From Planctomycetaceae bacterium (lineage in GTDB: Bacteria > Planctomycetota > Planctomycetia > Pirellulales > Pirellulaceae), in NCBI GenBank assembly GCA_012965455.1, contig DTSG01000534.1, positions 1 to 7,130 on the forward strand: a stretch of 7,130 bases of DNA, read 5' to 3'. Positions 1 through 6,150 of this stretch are shown here, piece after piece. A program made the position numbers and the translations under genes. How positions within the stretch are numbered: position 1 is the first letter of the stretch; the number at the start of each line of letters is the position of its first letter. The notes beneath the pieces were generated by a model. It did not search any database. It saw nothing but the letters and a program-made list of their open reading frames with translations, and was not told the origin of the DNA.

Positions 1-102
1 ATGGGATGTGCAGCGATTCGTGACTTGTCACCGTTGTTCCAGCGACAGACAAAATCGGATCCTACAAATGAACCAGACACAGACTGTTATCCAAGGGGAT
101 GA
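1..102 (+). CDS. Possible 3' end of an upstream gene (partial, unidentified)
   Basis: Frame 1 is open from the window edge to a TGA at 100-102, giving 33 residues that end in DTDCYPRG. Its stop overlaps the ATG of the next gene in the pattern ATGA, a layout typical of translationally coupled operon genes. The tail is hydrophilic and I recognise no family. Frame 2 is also open from the edge, to a TGA at 119-121, and cannot be excluded as the true upstream frame; it would overlap the next gene by 23 bp. The ATGG at position 1 is probably an internal codon or chance, because the window cuts arbitrarily. Only sequence to the left can settle this. Confidence 0.35.
   Translation: MGCAAIRDLSPLFQRQTKSDPTNEPDTDCYPRG
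93..98 (+). promoter_or_regulatory. Shine-Dalgarno-like AAGGGG that bears on the halogenase start
   Basis: AAGGGG sits directly against ATG 99 (zero spacing) and 6 bases before the in-frame GTG at 105. Normal spacing of about 5-9 bases favours GTG 105, which would drop only two residues and leave the FAD motif intact. The ATGA overlap with a possible upstream gene favours ATG 99 through coupling. Both readings remain open. Confidence 0.4.
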
Positions 103-1631
103 TTGTGGCGACTGTGGGTGAACCAGGTAAACGATTTTTAGTGATTGGCGCGGGCTTTTCCGGTTCGCTGCTAAGCGCCATTCTAGCGCGGCATGGCAAA
201 CAGGTTACTTTGATTGATCGCGGCGAGCATCCCCGGTTTGTTATTGGCGAATCCTCTACACCAGCAGCTGGTTTGATTTTGCGAACCTTGGTAAAACGCT
301 ATGGACTATCTGAACTGGCTCCGTTGACTAGCTATGGCCGCTGGGTGAACGAACTAGCGAGTGTTCGCCGCGGAGCAAAACGCGGGTTTAGTTATTTCTT
401 TCATCAAGCCGATGCGGATTTTCAAGTTACGGAGTCTCATCCCAATGAATTATTAGTTGCCGCCAGCTCTGCGCTAGAATTAGCGGATACCCAGTGGTTG
501 CGATCCGATGTAGATCAGTTTTTATGTGACTACGCTAGGCAGCAAGGTGTTGTCCTGCGCGACCTCACGACTTTAATGTCATTGCAGCGTCATGAGGTGA
601 GTCGTGAATGGGCGGCAACGGTCGTCGATAGTGAGGGTGTGCAGGAGAGTTTGCAATTTGATTGGGTTGTGGATGCCTCGGGTCAGGGCGAAGTCGTCGC
701 TAGCTTATTGGATTTGCCCAGTGGTGATCTGCATGGTCTACAAACGAACACGGTAGCGGTTTTCACTCATTTTGATGGTGTTAAGAGTTGGGATGCAATG
801 CTGGCCGAACAGCGACAAGATACTAAGGACTTTCCGTTTCCGGCTGATGCGTCTGCGCAACATCATGTACTTAAGGAAGGTTGGTTGTGGTGCTTGCGGT
901 TTGATCATAGCGTGACGAGTGCTGGGCTTGTATTGGATGCCCACTATCTCGCCGATGATTGGCAGCAAATCACCGCCAAAGAAACGTGGCGCACACATGT
1001 TGCTCGCTATCCAAGTTTGAGCCGAATGTTCCAAGACGCTCAGCTATCTGTCACGCCCAATCGTTTTATCAAGACGCAGCGATTACAACGTATCGCTGGG
1101 CAAGCTGCTGGGCAAGGTTGGGTGAGTCTGCCACATACCGCTGGCTTTATCGATCCGTTACATAGTACTGGGATTGCGCATTCGATGAGCGGAGTAGAAC
1201 GATTGGCGGACATCTTCTTGAGTGCAGACAGTGCGCAACAAGCTGGCGTGCAGGCCTATGGAGAACAAGTGCTAGGTGAACTAAAGTTAATTGACTTGCT
1301 GGTGGCAGGTTGCTACTTAGCGTTGCCATCGAAACGCCATTTTGAAGCATATTGCATGCTTTATTTTGCGGCGGCTACGACTTACGAGAAAAGTCGTATG
1401 GATTCCGCTGGTCCTAATTTATGCAATGCGATGTTACTCGCAGATGACTCACAATGGGTAACGGCGGTGCGGGATGTGTTTTATCACCTGCAGGAATTAG
1501 CAATGTCCCAACATTGGGGGGAACCGGCACAATTTGAGGCGATTATTCGGGAAAAAATAAAACGGTATAATCATGCTGGATTATGTGACGTTGAGGTGTC
1601 ATCCATGTATCGATATACAGCGGCAATGTAG
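99..1631 (+). CDS. FAD-dependent halogenase-like oxidoreductase (tryptophan halogenase superfamily)
   Basis: This 510-residue protein looks like a flavin-dependent halogenase or related monooxygenase, which uses reduced FAD, O2 and halide to modify an electron-rich or carrier-bound substrate. It has no signal peptide and should be cytoplasmic. Visible motifs are the Rossmann GAGFSG at 17-22 followed by the strand ending LIDRG (38-42), GESSTPAA at 50-57, K94 in RRGAKRGF as the candidate catalytic lysine, WLRSDVD at 133-139, DASGQ at 192-196, GWLWCLRF at 261-268 and FIDPLHSTGIAHS at 350-362. A helical C-terminal part follows (about 380-510). The W-x-W of the halogenase WxWxIP motif is kept, but I-P reads L-R, so a non-halogenating oxidoreductase is a real alternative. 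The upstream in-frame stop is at 69-71. ATG 99 is the first ATG, but AAGGGG at 93-98 touches it, whereas GTG 105 lies 6 bases beyond that site and may be the true start. Substrate unknown. Confidence 0.88.
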   Translation: MIVATVGEPGKRFLVIGAGFSGSLLSAILARHGKQVTLIDRGEHPRFVIGESSTPAAGLILRTLVKRYGLSELAPLTSYGRWVNELASVRRGAKRGFSYFFHQADADFQVTESHPNELLVAASSALELADTQWLRSDVDQFLCDYARQQGVVLRDLTTLMSLQRHEVSREWAATVVDSEGVQESLQFDWVVDASGQGEVVASLLDLPSGDLHGLQTNTVAVFTHFDGVKSWDAMLAEQRQDTKDFPFPADASAQHHVLKEGWLWCLRFDHSVTSAGLVLDAHYLADDWQQITAKETWRTHVARYPSLSRMFQDAQLSVTPNRFIKTQRLQRIAGQAAGQGWVSLPHTAGFIDPLHSTGIAHSMSGVERLADIFLSADSAQQAGVQAYGEQVLGELKLIDLLVAGCYLALPSKRHFEAYCMLYFAAATTYEKSRMDSAGPNLCNAMLLADDSQWVTAVRDVFYHLQELAMSQHWGEPAQFEAIIREKIKRYNHAGLCDVEVSSMYRYTAAM

Positions 1632-1662
1632 TAAATCATCTGTTATTGAGGGTTATTGGCGG

Positions 1663-1688
1663 TGACACTTCGCTGACACTATTGTGAC
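1663..1688 (+). promoter_or_regulatory. Three TGAC elements at exact 11-bp spacing (PhoB/OmpR-box-like)
   Basis: TGACACT begins at 1663 and again at 1674, and TGACGA begins at 1685. The three copies are spaced exactly 11 bp, about one helical turn. On the minus strand this reads CGTCA-N6-TGTCA-N6-TGTCA. Established knowledge: PhoB-type winged-helix regulators bind direct TGTCA repeats at 11-bp spacing. The site lies about 295 bp before the DUF1549 start and 32 bp after the halogenase stop. Binding by such a regulator is inference, since short repeats can arise by chance. Confidence 0.35.
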
Positions 1689-1768
1689 GAACTGCTAGGA
1701 GGAATTACGTAGTAGATCGAGTTTGACGTCGATATGAGTCAATAGATACAATAGAGAGGAGATAAGAC

Positions 1769-1798
1769 ATGCAAAGGATGGCAGTTATACGATTCTGA
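1769..1798 (+). other. 9-codon mini-ORF with strong ribosome site (possible leader peptide)
   Basis: AGGAG at 1757-1761 lies 7 bases before ATG 1769, the best-placed Shine-Dalgarno and start pair in the window. It opens only MQRMAVIRF and then TGA at 1796-1798. Reading past that stop gives 12 more codons to TAA at 1835-1837. No residue run such as repeated Trp, His or Leu suggests a classical attenuator. It could be a regulatory leader peptide, the remnant of a lost gene start, or chance. Confidence 0.2.
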
Positions 1799-1825
1799 GC
1801 AGCACTTCCCATAAAAAACCAAAAC

Positions 1826-1963
1826 AATCCCACCTAACGCTTGCTCGGGAAACATGAAGACCTATCAAGGTTACGGTGATTTAGGCTGCGGCCTTGGCAT
1901 GATTTCAATATAAAAACGACACATCGATCAATGGGGCGATTGGTGTAATACAGAATCCCACCT
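1826..1963 (+). repeat. 10-bp direct repeat AATCCCACCT, two copies
   Basis: AATCCCACCT occurs at 1826-1835 and again at 1954-1963, 128 bp apart. Both copies lie in the leader of the DUF1549 operon, the second ending 19 bases before the start codon. They may be paired regulator sites. In a 350-bp region an exact 10-mer repeat is somewhat unlikely but not excluded by chance. Confidence 0.3.
1854..1913 (+). other. 19-codon mini-ORF, glycine-rich (doubtful)
   Basis: ATG 1854 opens a 19-residue reading frame ending at TAA 1911-1913. The product starts MKTYQGYGDLGC and is rich in glycine with a single cysteine. No clear Shine-Dalgarno precedes it (the upstream bases are CTCGGGAAAC). I do not recognise it; it may be a tiny peptide gene, a remnant, or random open sequence. 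Confidence 0.12.
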
Positions 1964-1982
1964 TTTTATTCTGTGACATTTC

Positions 1983-4820
1983 ATGAAGCGATTAATCTAT
2001 TCAACACTGATTTGCATAATGCTGTTGTCTCCAGCGGTGGCTGAGAGCCCTCTCCACGAACAAATCGATACGGCGGTTTCCAAGTATCAGGCGCTGAGCA
2101 ATGAGAGCTTGGCTACGGCGGCCGAGTTTCAGCGACGTGTGTACTTGGACCTGTTAGGAACCATTCCATCTGCCCAAGAAACGCGTTCCTTTTTAGACGA
2201 TGGGGCTGCGGATAAACGCGAACAATTGGTGAATCGAATCATCGCAGATCCTCGATTGAACCATCGCCTAGCAAATGTATTTGACGTCATGTTGATGGAG
2301 CGAATTGCCGATGGGCAAGTCAAATCGGCCCAGTGGCGTCAGTATTTGTATGATTCATTCGTCGCTAATAAACCTTACAATGTTCTGGCTCGCGAGATAT
2401 TAGCTTCCAACGGCGCTGACCCAGCCTCTCGACCAGCAGCGAGATTTTATTTGGATCGAGCAGGTGAAACAAATCGACTGACGCGAGATGTCGGCCGGAT
2501 GTTCTTCGGCATGGACATGCAATGTGCACAATGTCACGATCACCCATTGATCGATGGTTACTTTCAACGCGATTACTACGGGTTGTTTGCATTTCTCAAT
2601 CGCAGCCACATCTTTACAGACACAGCCAAGAAGAACTACTTTGCGGAAAAATCCGTCGGCAACGTTTCCTTTAAAAGCGTGTTCACCGAGGAAGCGGGTG
2701 AAACAGGGCCTCATCTGCCTGGAGACGCTCCGATTACCGAGCCAGTTCACAAAAAAATAGATGAATACAAAGTCCGACCGCGGGCGAACGTTGTGACGGT
2801 GCCAACATATAGTCGGCGCGAGCAATTGGCAGTGACAGCCACCAATGGCAACAACAGAGCGTTCAACCGCAATATTGCCAATCGGCTGTGGGGATTAATG
2901 AACGGTCGCGCATTAGTCGCGCCCGTCGACTTACAACACGCTGGAAATCCCCCGCTCAATCCGGAATTAATGAGTGTACTCGAATTGGGCATTGTGCAAT
3001 TGAATTTTGATGTGAAGGCTTTCTTGCGTGAGGTCGCATTGTCAAGAACGTATCAACGTGCCTATCAACTGGAATCTGGTACCAAAGTGACGGCAGCACA
3101 CATCCAAGGGAAACTTGAAAGCGTCGAAACTGTACAGAACGAGTTGAGTAAGCAAGTCGTCGTCGCATCTCAAGCCTGGCAGCAACAGCAAGTTGTCGTT
3201 GCCGAACTCGATACGCAATGGGCTGAAATTAGAGCGGCTTATGTAAAGGCGGATAAAGCGGCGTCGGCCAAGTTGGATAAATATTTAAAAGAGGATGGTA
3301 GTCGTGTAACAGCGACGAATAGCATCTCGCAGCGTTCACCTAAACGAGATGTATTAGCCGCCGCGGCAGCGGAAATTGATGCTGTTCTAAAGCTATTACC
3401 CGTAGAAAAAGGGGTTGTGGATGCGGCGGCCGCGTTCAAGAAAAAATTAGACGCAAGCAACGCTGAATTAACGAAGCTAGTAGCAACTCGTGAAAAAGCG
3501 GAGGGCAAAACCAAAGAGGAGTTAGCCGAACTTAGCCCATTACAAGTCGCTCTCGATACGGCCTGGCAAGCGTGGGAGCCAGGTAAAATAGAACGGCAAG
3601 CAGCGGCCGCCAAAGAACAAGTCCTGCGAAACGCTTATGAGAAAATACAGGCAGAGTTCTACGCAATGGACGGCCAGAAACTTCGTTGGAAACGAATTCA
3701 GTCTGCCGCTTTACTCGACGAACAAGTTGTTTCTCAACAGAAGCAGTTGGTGGAGCTGCAGCAAAAAATAAAACAAAGCACAGATCAAGTCGCTGCCGAC
3801 AAACAAAAATTAGCCCAGCTCCAAAATAATCAACAATCATCGCAGCAAACCCACCAACAAGAGATGAGTGCCTTAACGGGCGTCGAAAAACAGCGCACCG
3901 CCAAGAAAGAAGCGGTTGAATTGATGGATGAATTAATTGCGACGACCAACGCTGCGATTAAATTGATCTCTACCGATGACGATGCCTTAGCCGTGGTTAG
4001 TCAATTGAAACAACAACAAAGCCGTTTAGGTTCGGAGATGGCGGAAGCGGACAAGCACGTCAAACTTTCCCAGAGCGAAGTATCCGCCAGCGCGAAACAG
4101 CTTCAGTCAGCAGCTACTGCGGTGACAGAAATGCAAAAGATGCTTGACGCACAGCTGGCTACCTTGCAAACGCAACAGCAACAACTGGCGACTGAGCAAC
4201 TGGCACTCGTGACCACCCTCGAAAAACAGGCGGAAGCACATGAAAAACTATCGAGCGTGTTAGTGCACGAGTTCGTCGTCAGTGATCTTAAACCACTGAC
4301 ACCGGAACAACTGGCAAACACGGTCATGGAATCTCTCGGCGTCACAGAGACGTTTCGTGTTCAAGTAGAAGCGGAAGTTGCCAAGGCCAATCCACTGACT
4401 GATGTGGATAAACAAGATGCGGCAAAAATAGCAACTCGGCAACGAGAGGTAAGTGAAAAAGTACAAGCAAAACTTGCTAGTCTAGAGAATGAATTCATAA
4501 AACTATATGCGGCGGGAGCGGGACAAGTTCAAACGGACTTTTTCGCGACGATCGACCAGGCATTGTATTTCACCAACGGCAGCCGAATTAAGGGTTGGGT
4601 GAATTCGAATTCGTATTTAACCGGGCGTTTGATTAAAAGCGAATCTGCCTCGGAAATCTCGGAACAACTCTATATTAGTTTGTTGAACCGTCGCCCCACC
4701 GCACAAGAAACCAAACAAGTAAGCGATTACTTAACGGCTCGTACAGATCAAAAAGCAGAGACTGTGCGCGAGATGATCTGGGCTTTGTTGGCGTCGACCG
4801 AGTTTAGATTTAATCACTAG
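1983..4820 (+). CDS. Exported DUF1549/DUF1553 (PSCyt2/PSD1) protein with a coiled-coil insertion
   Basis: This 945-residue protein begins with a Sec signal peptide (MKRL, hydrophobic 5-16, cleavage near AVA|ES at 20/21). The DUF1549 domain spans about 25-210: EFQRRVYLDLLGTIPS at 48-63 and the haem-type motif CAQCHDHP at 181-188, consistent with a covalently bound c-type haem. A linker follows, then the first part of DUF1553 at about 277-362 (FNRNIANRLWGLMNGR at 294-309, SRTYQRAY at 354-361). Residues about 370-760 are long A/E/K/Q-rich amphipathic helix, predicted coiled coil. DUF1553 then resumes at about 765-945 with PLTPEQLA (771-778), ALYFTNG (860-866), LLNRRPTAQE (900-909) and WALLAST-EFRFNH at the end. 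No separate PSCyt1 cytochrome domain is present. No Shine-Dalgarno precedes ATG 1983, but the signal peptide fixes this start. It leads an operon with DUF1501 and WD40 genes. Function unknown; envelope location and redox role are inferred. Confidence 0.93.
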   Translation: MKRLIYSTLICIMLLSPAVAESPLHEQIDTAVSKYQALSNESLATAAEFQRRVYLDLLGTIPSAQETRSFLDDGAADKREQLVNRIIADPRLNHRLANVFDVMLMERIADGQVKSAQWRQYLYDSFVANKPYNVLAREILASNGADPASRPAARFYLDRAGETNRLTRDVGRMFFGMDMQCAQCHDHPLIDGYFQRDYYGLFAFLNRSHIFTDTAKKNYFAEKSVGNVSFKSVFTEEAGETGPHLPGDAPITEPVHKKIDEYKVRPRANVVTVPTYSRREQLAVTATNGNNRAFNRNIANRLWGLMNGRALVAPVDLQHAGNPPLNPELMSVLELGIVQLNFDVKAFLREVALSRTYQRAYQLESGTKVTAAHIQGKLESVETVQNELSKQVVVASQAWQQQQVVVAELDTQWAEIRAAYVKADKAASAKLDKYLKEDGSRVTATNSISQRSPKRDVLAAAAAEIDAVLKLLPVEKGVVDAAAAFKKKLDASNAELTKLVATREKAEGKTKEELAELSPLQVALDTAWQAWEPGKIERQAAAAKEQVLRNAYEKIQAEFYAMDGQKLRWKRIQSAALLDEQVVSQQKQLVELQQKIKQSTDQVAADKQKLAQLQNNQQSSQQTHQQEMSALTGVEKQRTAKKEAVELMDELIATTNAAIKLISTDDDALAVVSQLKQQQSRLGSEMAEADKHVKLSQSEVSASAKQLQSAATAVTEMQKMLDAQLATLQTQQQQLATEQLALVTTLEKQAEAHEKLSSVLVHEFVVSDLKPLTPEQLANTVMESLGVTETFRVQVEAEVAKANPLTDVDKQDAAKIATRQREVSEKVQAKLASLENEFIKLYAAGAGQVQTDFFATIDQALYFTNGSRIKGWVNSNSYLTGRLIKSESASEISEQLYISLLNRRPTAQETKQVSDYLTARTDQKAETVREMIWALLASTEFRFNH

Positions 4821-4866
4821 GATTGTCCTTAACCACCAGTTTTTAATATTAGTTGTGAGCAAGTCC

Positions 4867-6150
4867 ATGAAACGTAATTATGCATGTAGATCAAACGAAC
4901 ACGAAATTGCGAGGCGTGGTTTTTTAGGCACAATGCTAGGAACCGCTGGGGTTGTTGGTGGTCTAGGCGCCTTCACGAATCGGTCTATAGCCACTGAGCT
5001 CGAAAGAAAACAAAAACGGGTGGTGGTGTTTAACATGGCCGGCGGAATTAGCCAGCTTGAAACATGGGACCCTAAGCCGGGTACCGATACGGGTGGACCC
5101 TTTCGGGCAATACCGACATCGGTGCCAGGTGTCCACATCTCAGAATTATTGCCCAAAACAGCTAAGTTAATGCATCATTTGGCTTTAGTGCGGAGCATTA
5201 ACATCAAAGAAAACGATCACGGCAAAGGTCGATATGCCATGTGGACTGGGCGCCGTCAAACACCCGCCCAAGAGTTTCCGCAAATCGGTGCAGTGATGGC
5301 AAAATCATTAGGAGCCGATAAAAATGCGTTGCCTGGACATATCCGAGTCTCCAGCAGTACGGGTGGTCGCAGTAACGACTCGGCATACTTGGGGCCAGCG
5401 TTTGCCAGTATTTCCATTGCTAGCGGTAAGCCCCCCGCCAATTCCGCTCGACCTGAGGGAATGACTGAAAAACAAGATATATTACGCAACGACTTTCGTC
5501 GTAGTGCGGACGAGCGGTTTTCTTTACGACGTCGCAGTGCTCAGACTGACGCTTACGCACAGAGTTATGAACAAGCGCAACAACTCATGGCAAATCGTGA
5601 TGTCTTTGATATCACCAAGGAGTCACCCAAAGATCATGAGCGCTATGGAAAACATGAACTAGGGCAACATAGTTTGTTAGCACGACGATTGTTAGAAAAC
5701 GGCGTTACCTTTGTGCAAGTCACACATTCGAACTATGACACACATAACGAAAATTTCAATTTCCACCTAGAACAAGTCGGAGAGTTCGACAAAGCCTATT
5801 CAGCGTTGGTCGAGGACTTGGTAGTACGGGGGATGTTGGATAGCACGTTGATTATTGTCATGAGCGAATTTGGCCGTACGCCGCGTATCAATCAGTACTA
5901 TGGCCGTGACCATTGGGGAACAGCGTGGTCGATTTGTCTAGGCGGTGCTGGGATTCAACGTGGTGCGGTGATTGGCTCAACCAATGAAAACGGTACAGCC
6001 GTGAAAGACCGAGAGGTTGATCATGGCAATTTGTTCCACACCTACTTGCAGGCTGTGGGAGTTGATTCATTAGGCAGCTTTAGCATCGGTGGTCAAGACA
6101 TTCCTGTGGCCGATCCTTCTCATGCCCCGATTGAGGAACTACTTGCATAA
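4867..6150 (+). CDS. DUF1501 family protein, Tat-exported, alkaline phosphatase/sulfatase-like fold
   Basis: From ATG 4867 the product has 427 residues. A twin-arginine signal is visible: ARRGFLG with the arginine pair at 16-17, followed by a Gly/Ala-rich hydrophobic stretch to about 37. Family hallmarks are GGISQLETWDPKP (59-71), NDHGKGRY (116-123), YDTH (290-293), SEFGRTPRIN (333-342), GRDHW (346-350) and a Gly-rich GGAGIQRGAVIG (359-370). The Asp/His clusters match the metal-site character of alkaline phosphatase-superfamily folds, to which DUF1501 proteins are related. An actual substrate is not known. An in-frame GTG at 4855 would add four residues; neither start has a clear Shine-Dalgarno, so ATG is preferred. 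The gene starts 46 bp after the DUF1549/DUF1553 gene, a pairing seen throughout Planctomycetota, and its stop overlaps the WD40 start. The Tat signal suggests export in folded form, perhaps with a bound cofactor. Confidence 0.92.
   Translation: MKRNYACRSNEHEIARRGFLGTMLGTAGVVGGLGAFTNRSIATELERKQKRVVVFNMAGGISQLETWDPKPGTDTGGPFRAIPTSVPGVHISELLPKTAKLMHHLALVRSINIKENDHGKGRYAMWTGRRQTPAQEFPQIGAVMAKSLGADKNALPGHIRVSSSTGGRSNDSAYLGPAFASISIASGKPPANSARPEGMTEKQDILRNDFRRSADERFSLRRRSAQTDAYAQSYEQAQQLMANRDVFDITKESPKDHERYGKHELGQHSLLARRLLENGVTFVQVTHSNYDTHNENFNFHLEQVGEFDKAYSALVEDLVVRGMLDSTLIIVMSEFGRTPRINQYYGRDHWGTAWSICLGGAGIQRGAVIGSTNENGTAVKDREVDHGNLFHTYLQAVGVDSLGSFSIGGQDIPVADPSHAPIEELLA
6133..6137 (+). promoter_or_regulatory. 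Ribosome site and TAATG stop-start overlap for the WD40 gene
   Basis: GAGGA at 6133-6137 lies inside the DUF1501 coding end and 12 bases before ATG 6150, a slightly long spacing. The DUF1501 stop TAA (6148-6150) shares one base with that ATG, giving TAATG. This is the usual layout for translation termination and re-initiation, so the two proteins are probably made in linked amounts. Confidence 0.6.

Larger units (their letters stand above)
1632..1982 (+). other. 351-bp intergenic leader region
   Basis: This stretch separates the halogenase-like gene from the DUF1549 operon and contains no long open frame on either strand. It holds phased TGAC repeats (1663-1688), AGGAGG at 1697-1702 followed within a few bases by the stops TAG TAG, a 9-codon ORF with a good ribosome site (1769-1798), a 19-codon ORF (1854-1913) and a 10-bp direct repeat (1826-1835 and 1954-1963). 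I see no strong GC stem plus T-run that would make a convincing intrinsic terminator for the halogenase gene. I also see no clear -35/-10 pair for the downstream operon; TATAAA at 1909-1914 lacks a matching -35. It probably contains the operon promoter and a long 5' leader. Confidence 0.7.

Noticed and set aside
738..1034. Minus-strand open frames opposite the halogenase-like gene
   Set aside because: They lie wholly inside a well-supported + strand gene, show no recognisable motif and no family resemblance; they are shadows.
1723..1742. Inverted repeat TTGAC-N10-GTCAA
   Set aside because: Only 5 bp per arm and a 10-base gap with no neighbouring promoter elements; too weak to call an operator.
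1866..1897. Possible hairpin CAAGG...CCTTG as terminator or riboswitch stem
   Set aside because: Five base pairs with a loop of about 20 bases and no following T-run; it matches no riboswitch I know.
1909..1914. TATAAA as a -10 element of the DUF1549 operon
   Set aside because: No acceptable -35 hexamer lies 16-18 bases upstream, so a promoter call is not supported.
3423..3610. Repeated GCGGCCGC octamers (also at about 6276)
   Set aside because: They encode Ala-rich stretches in frame and have no regular spacing; codon composition explains them.
2400..3840. Minus-strand open frames of up to 141 codons opposite the DUF1549/DUF1553 gene
   Set aside because: Low-stop antisense of a long Ala/Gln/Glu-rich gene explains them, and none has recognisable domains.
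4601..4612. 12-bp palindrome GAATTCGAATTC
   Set aside because: It lies within the coding sequence for N-S-N-S in a conserved part of DUF1553 and is best explained by repeated Asn-Ser codons.
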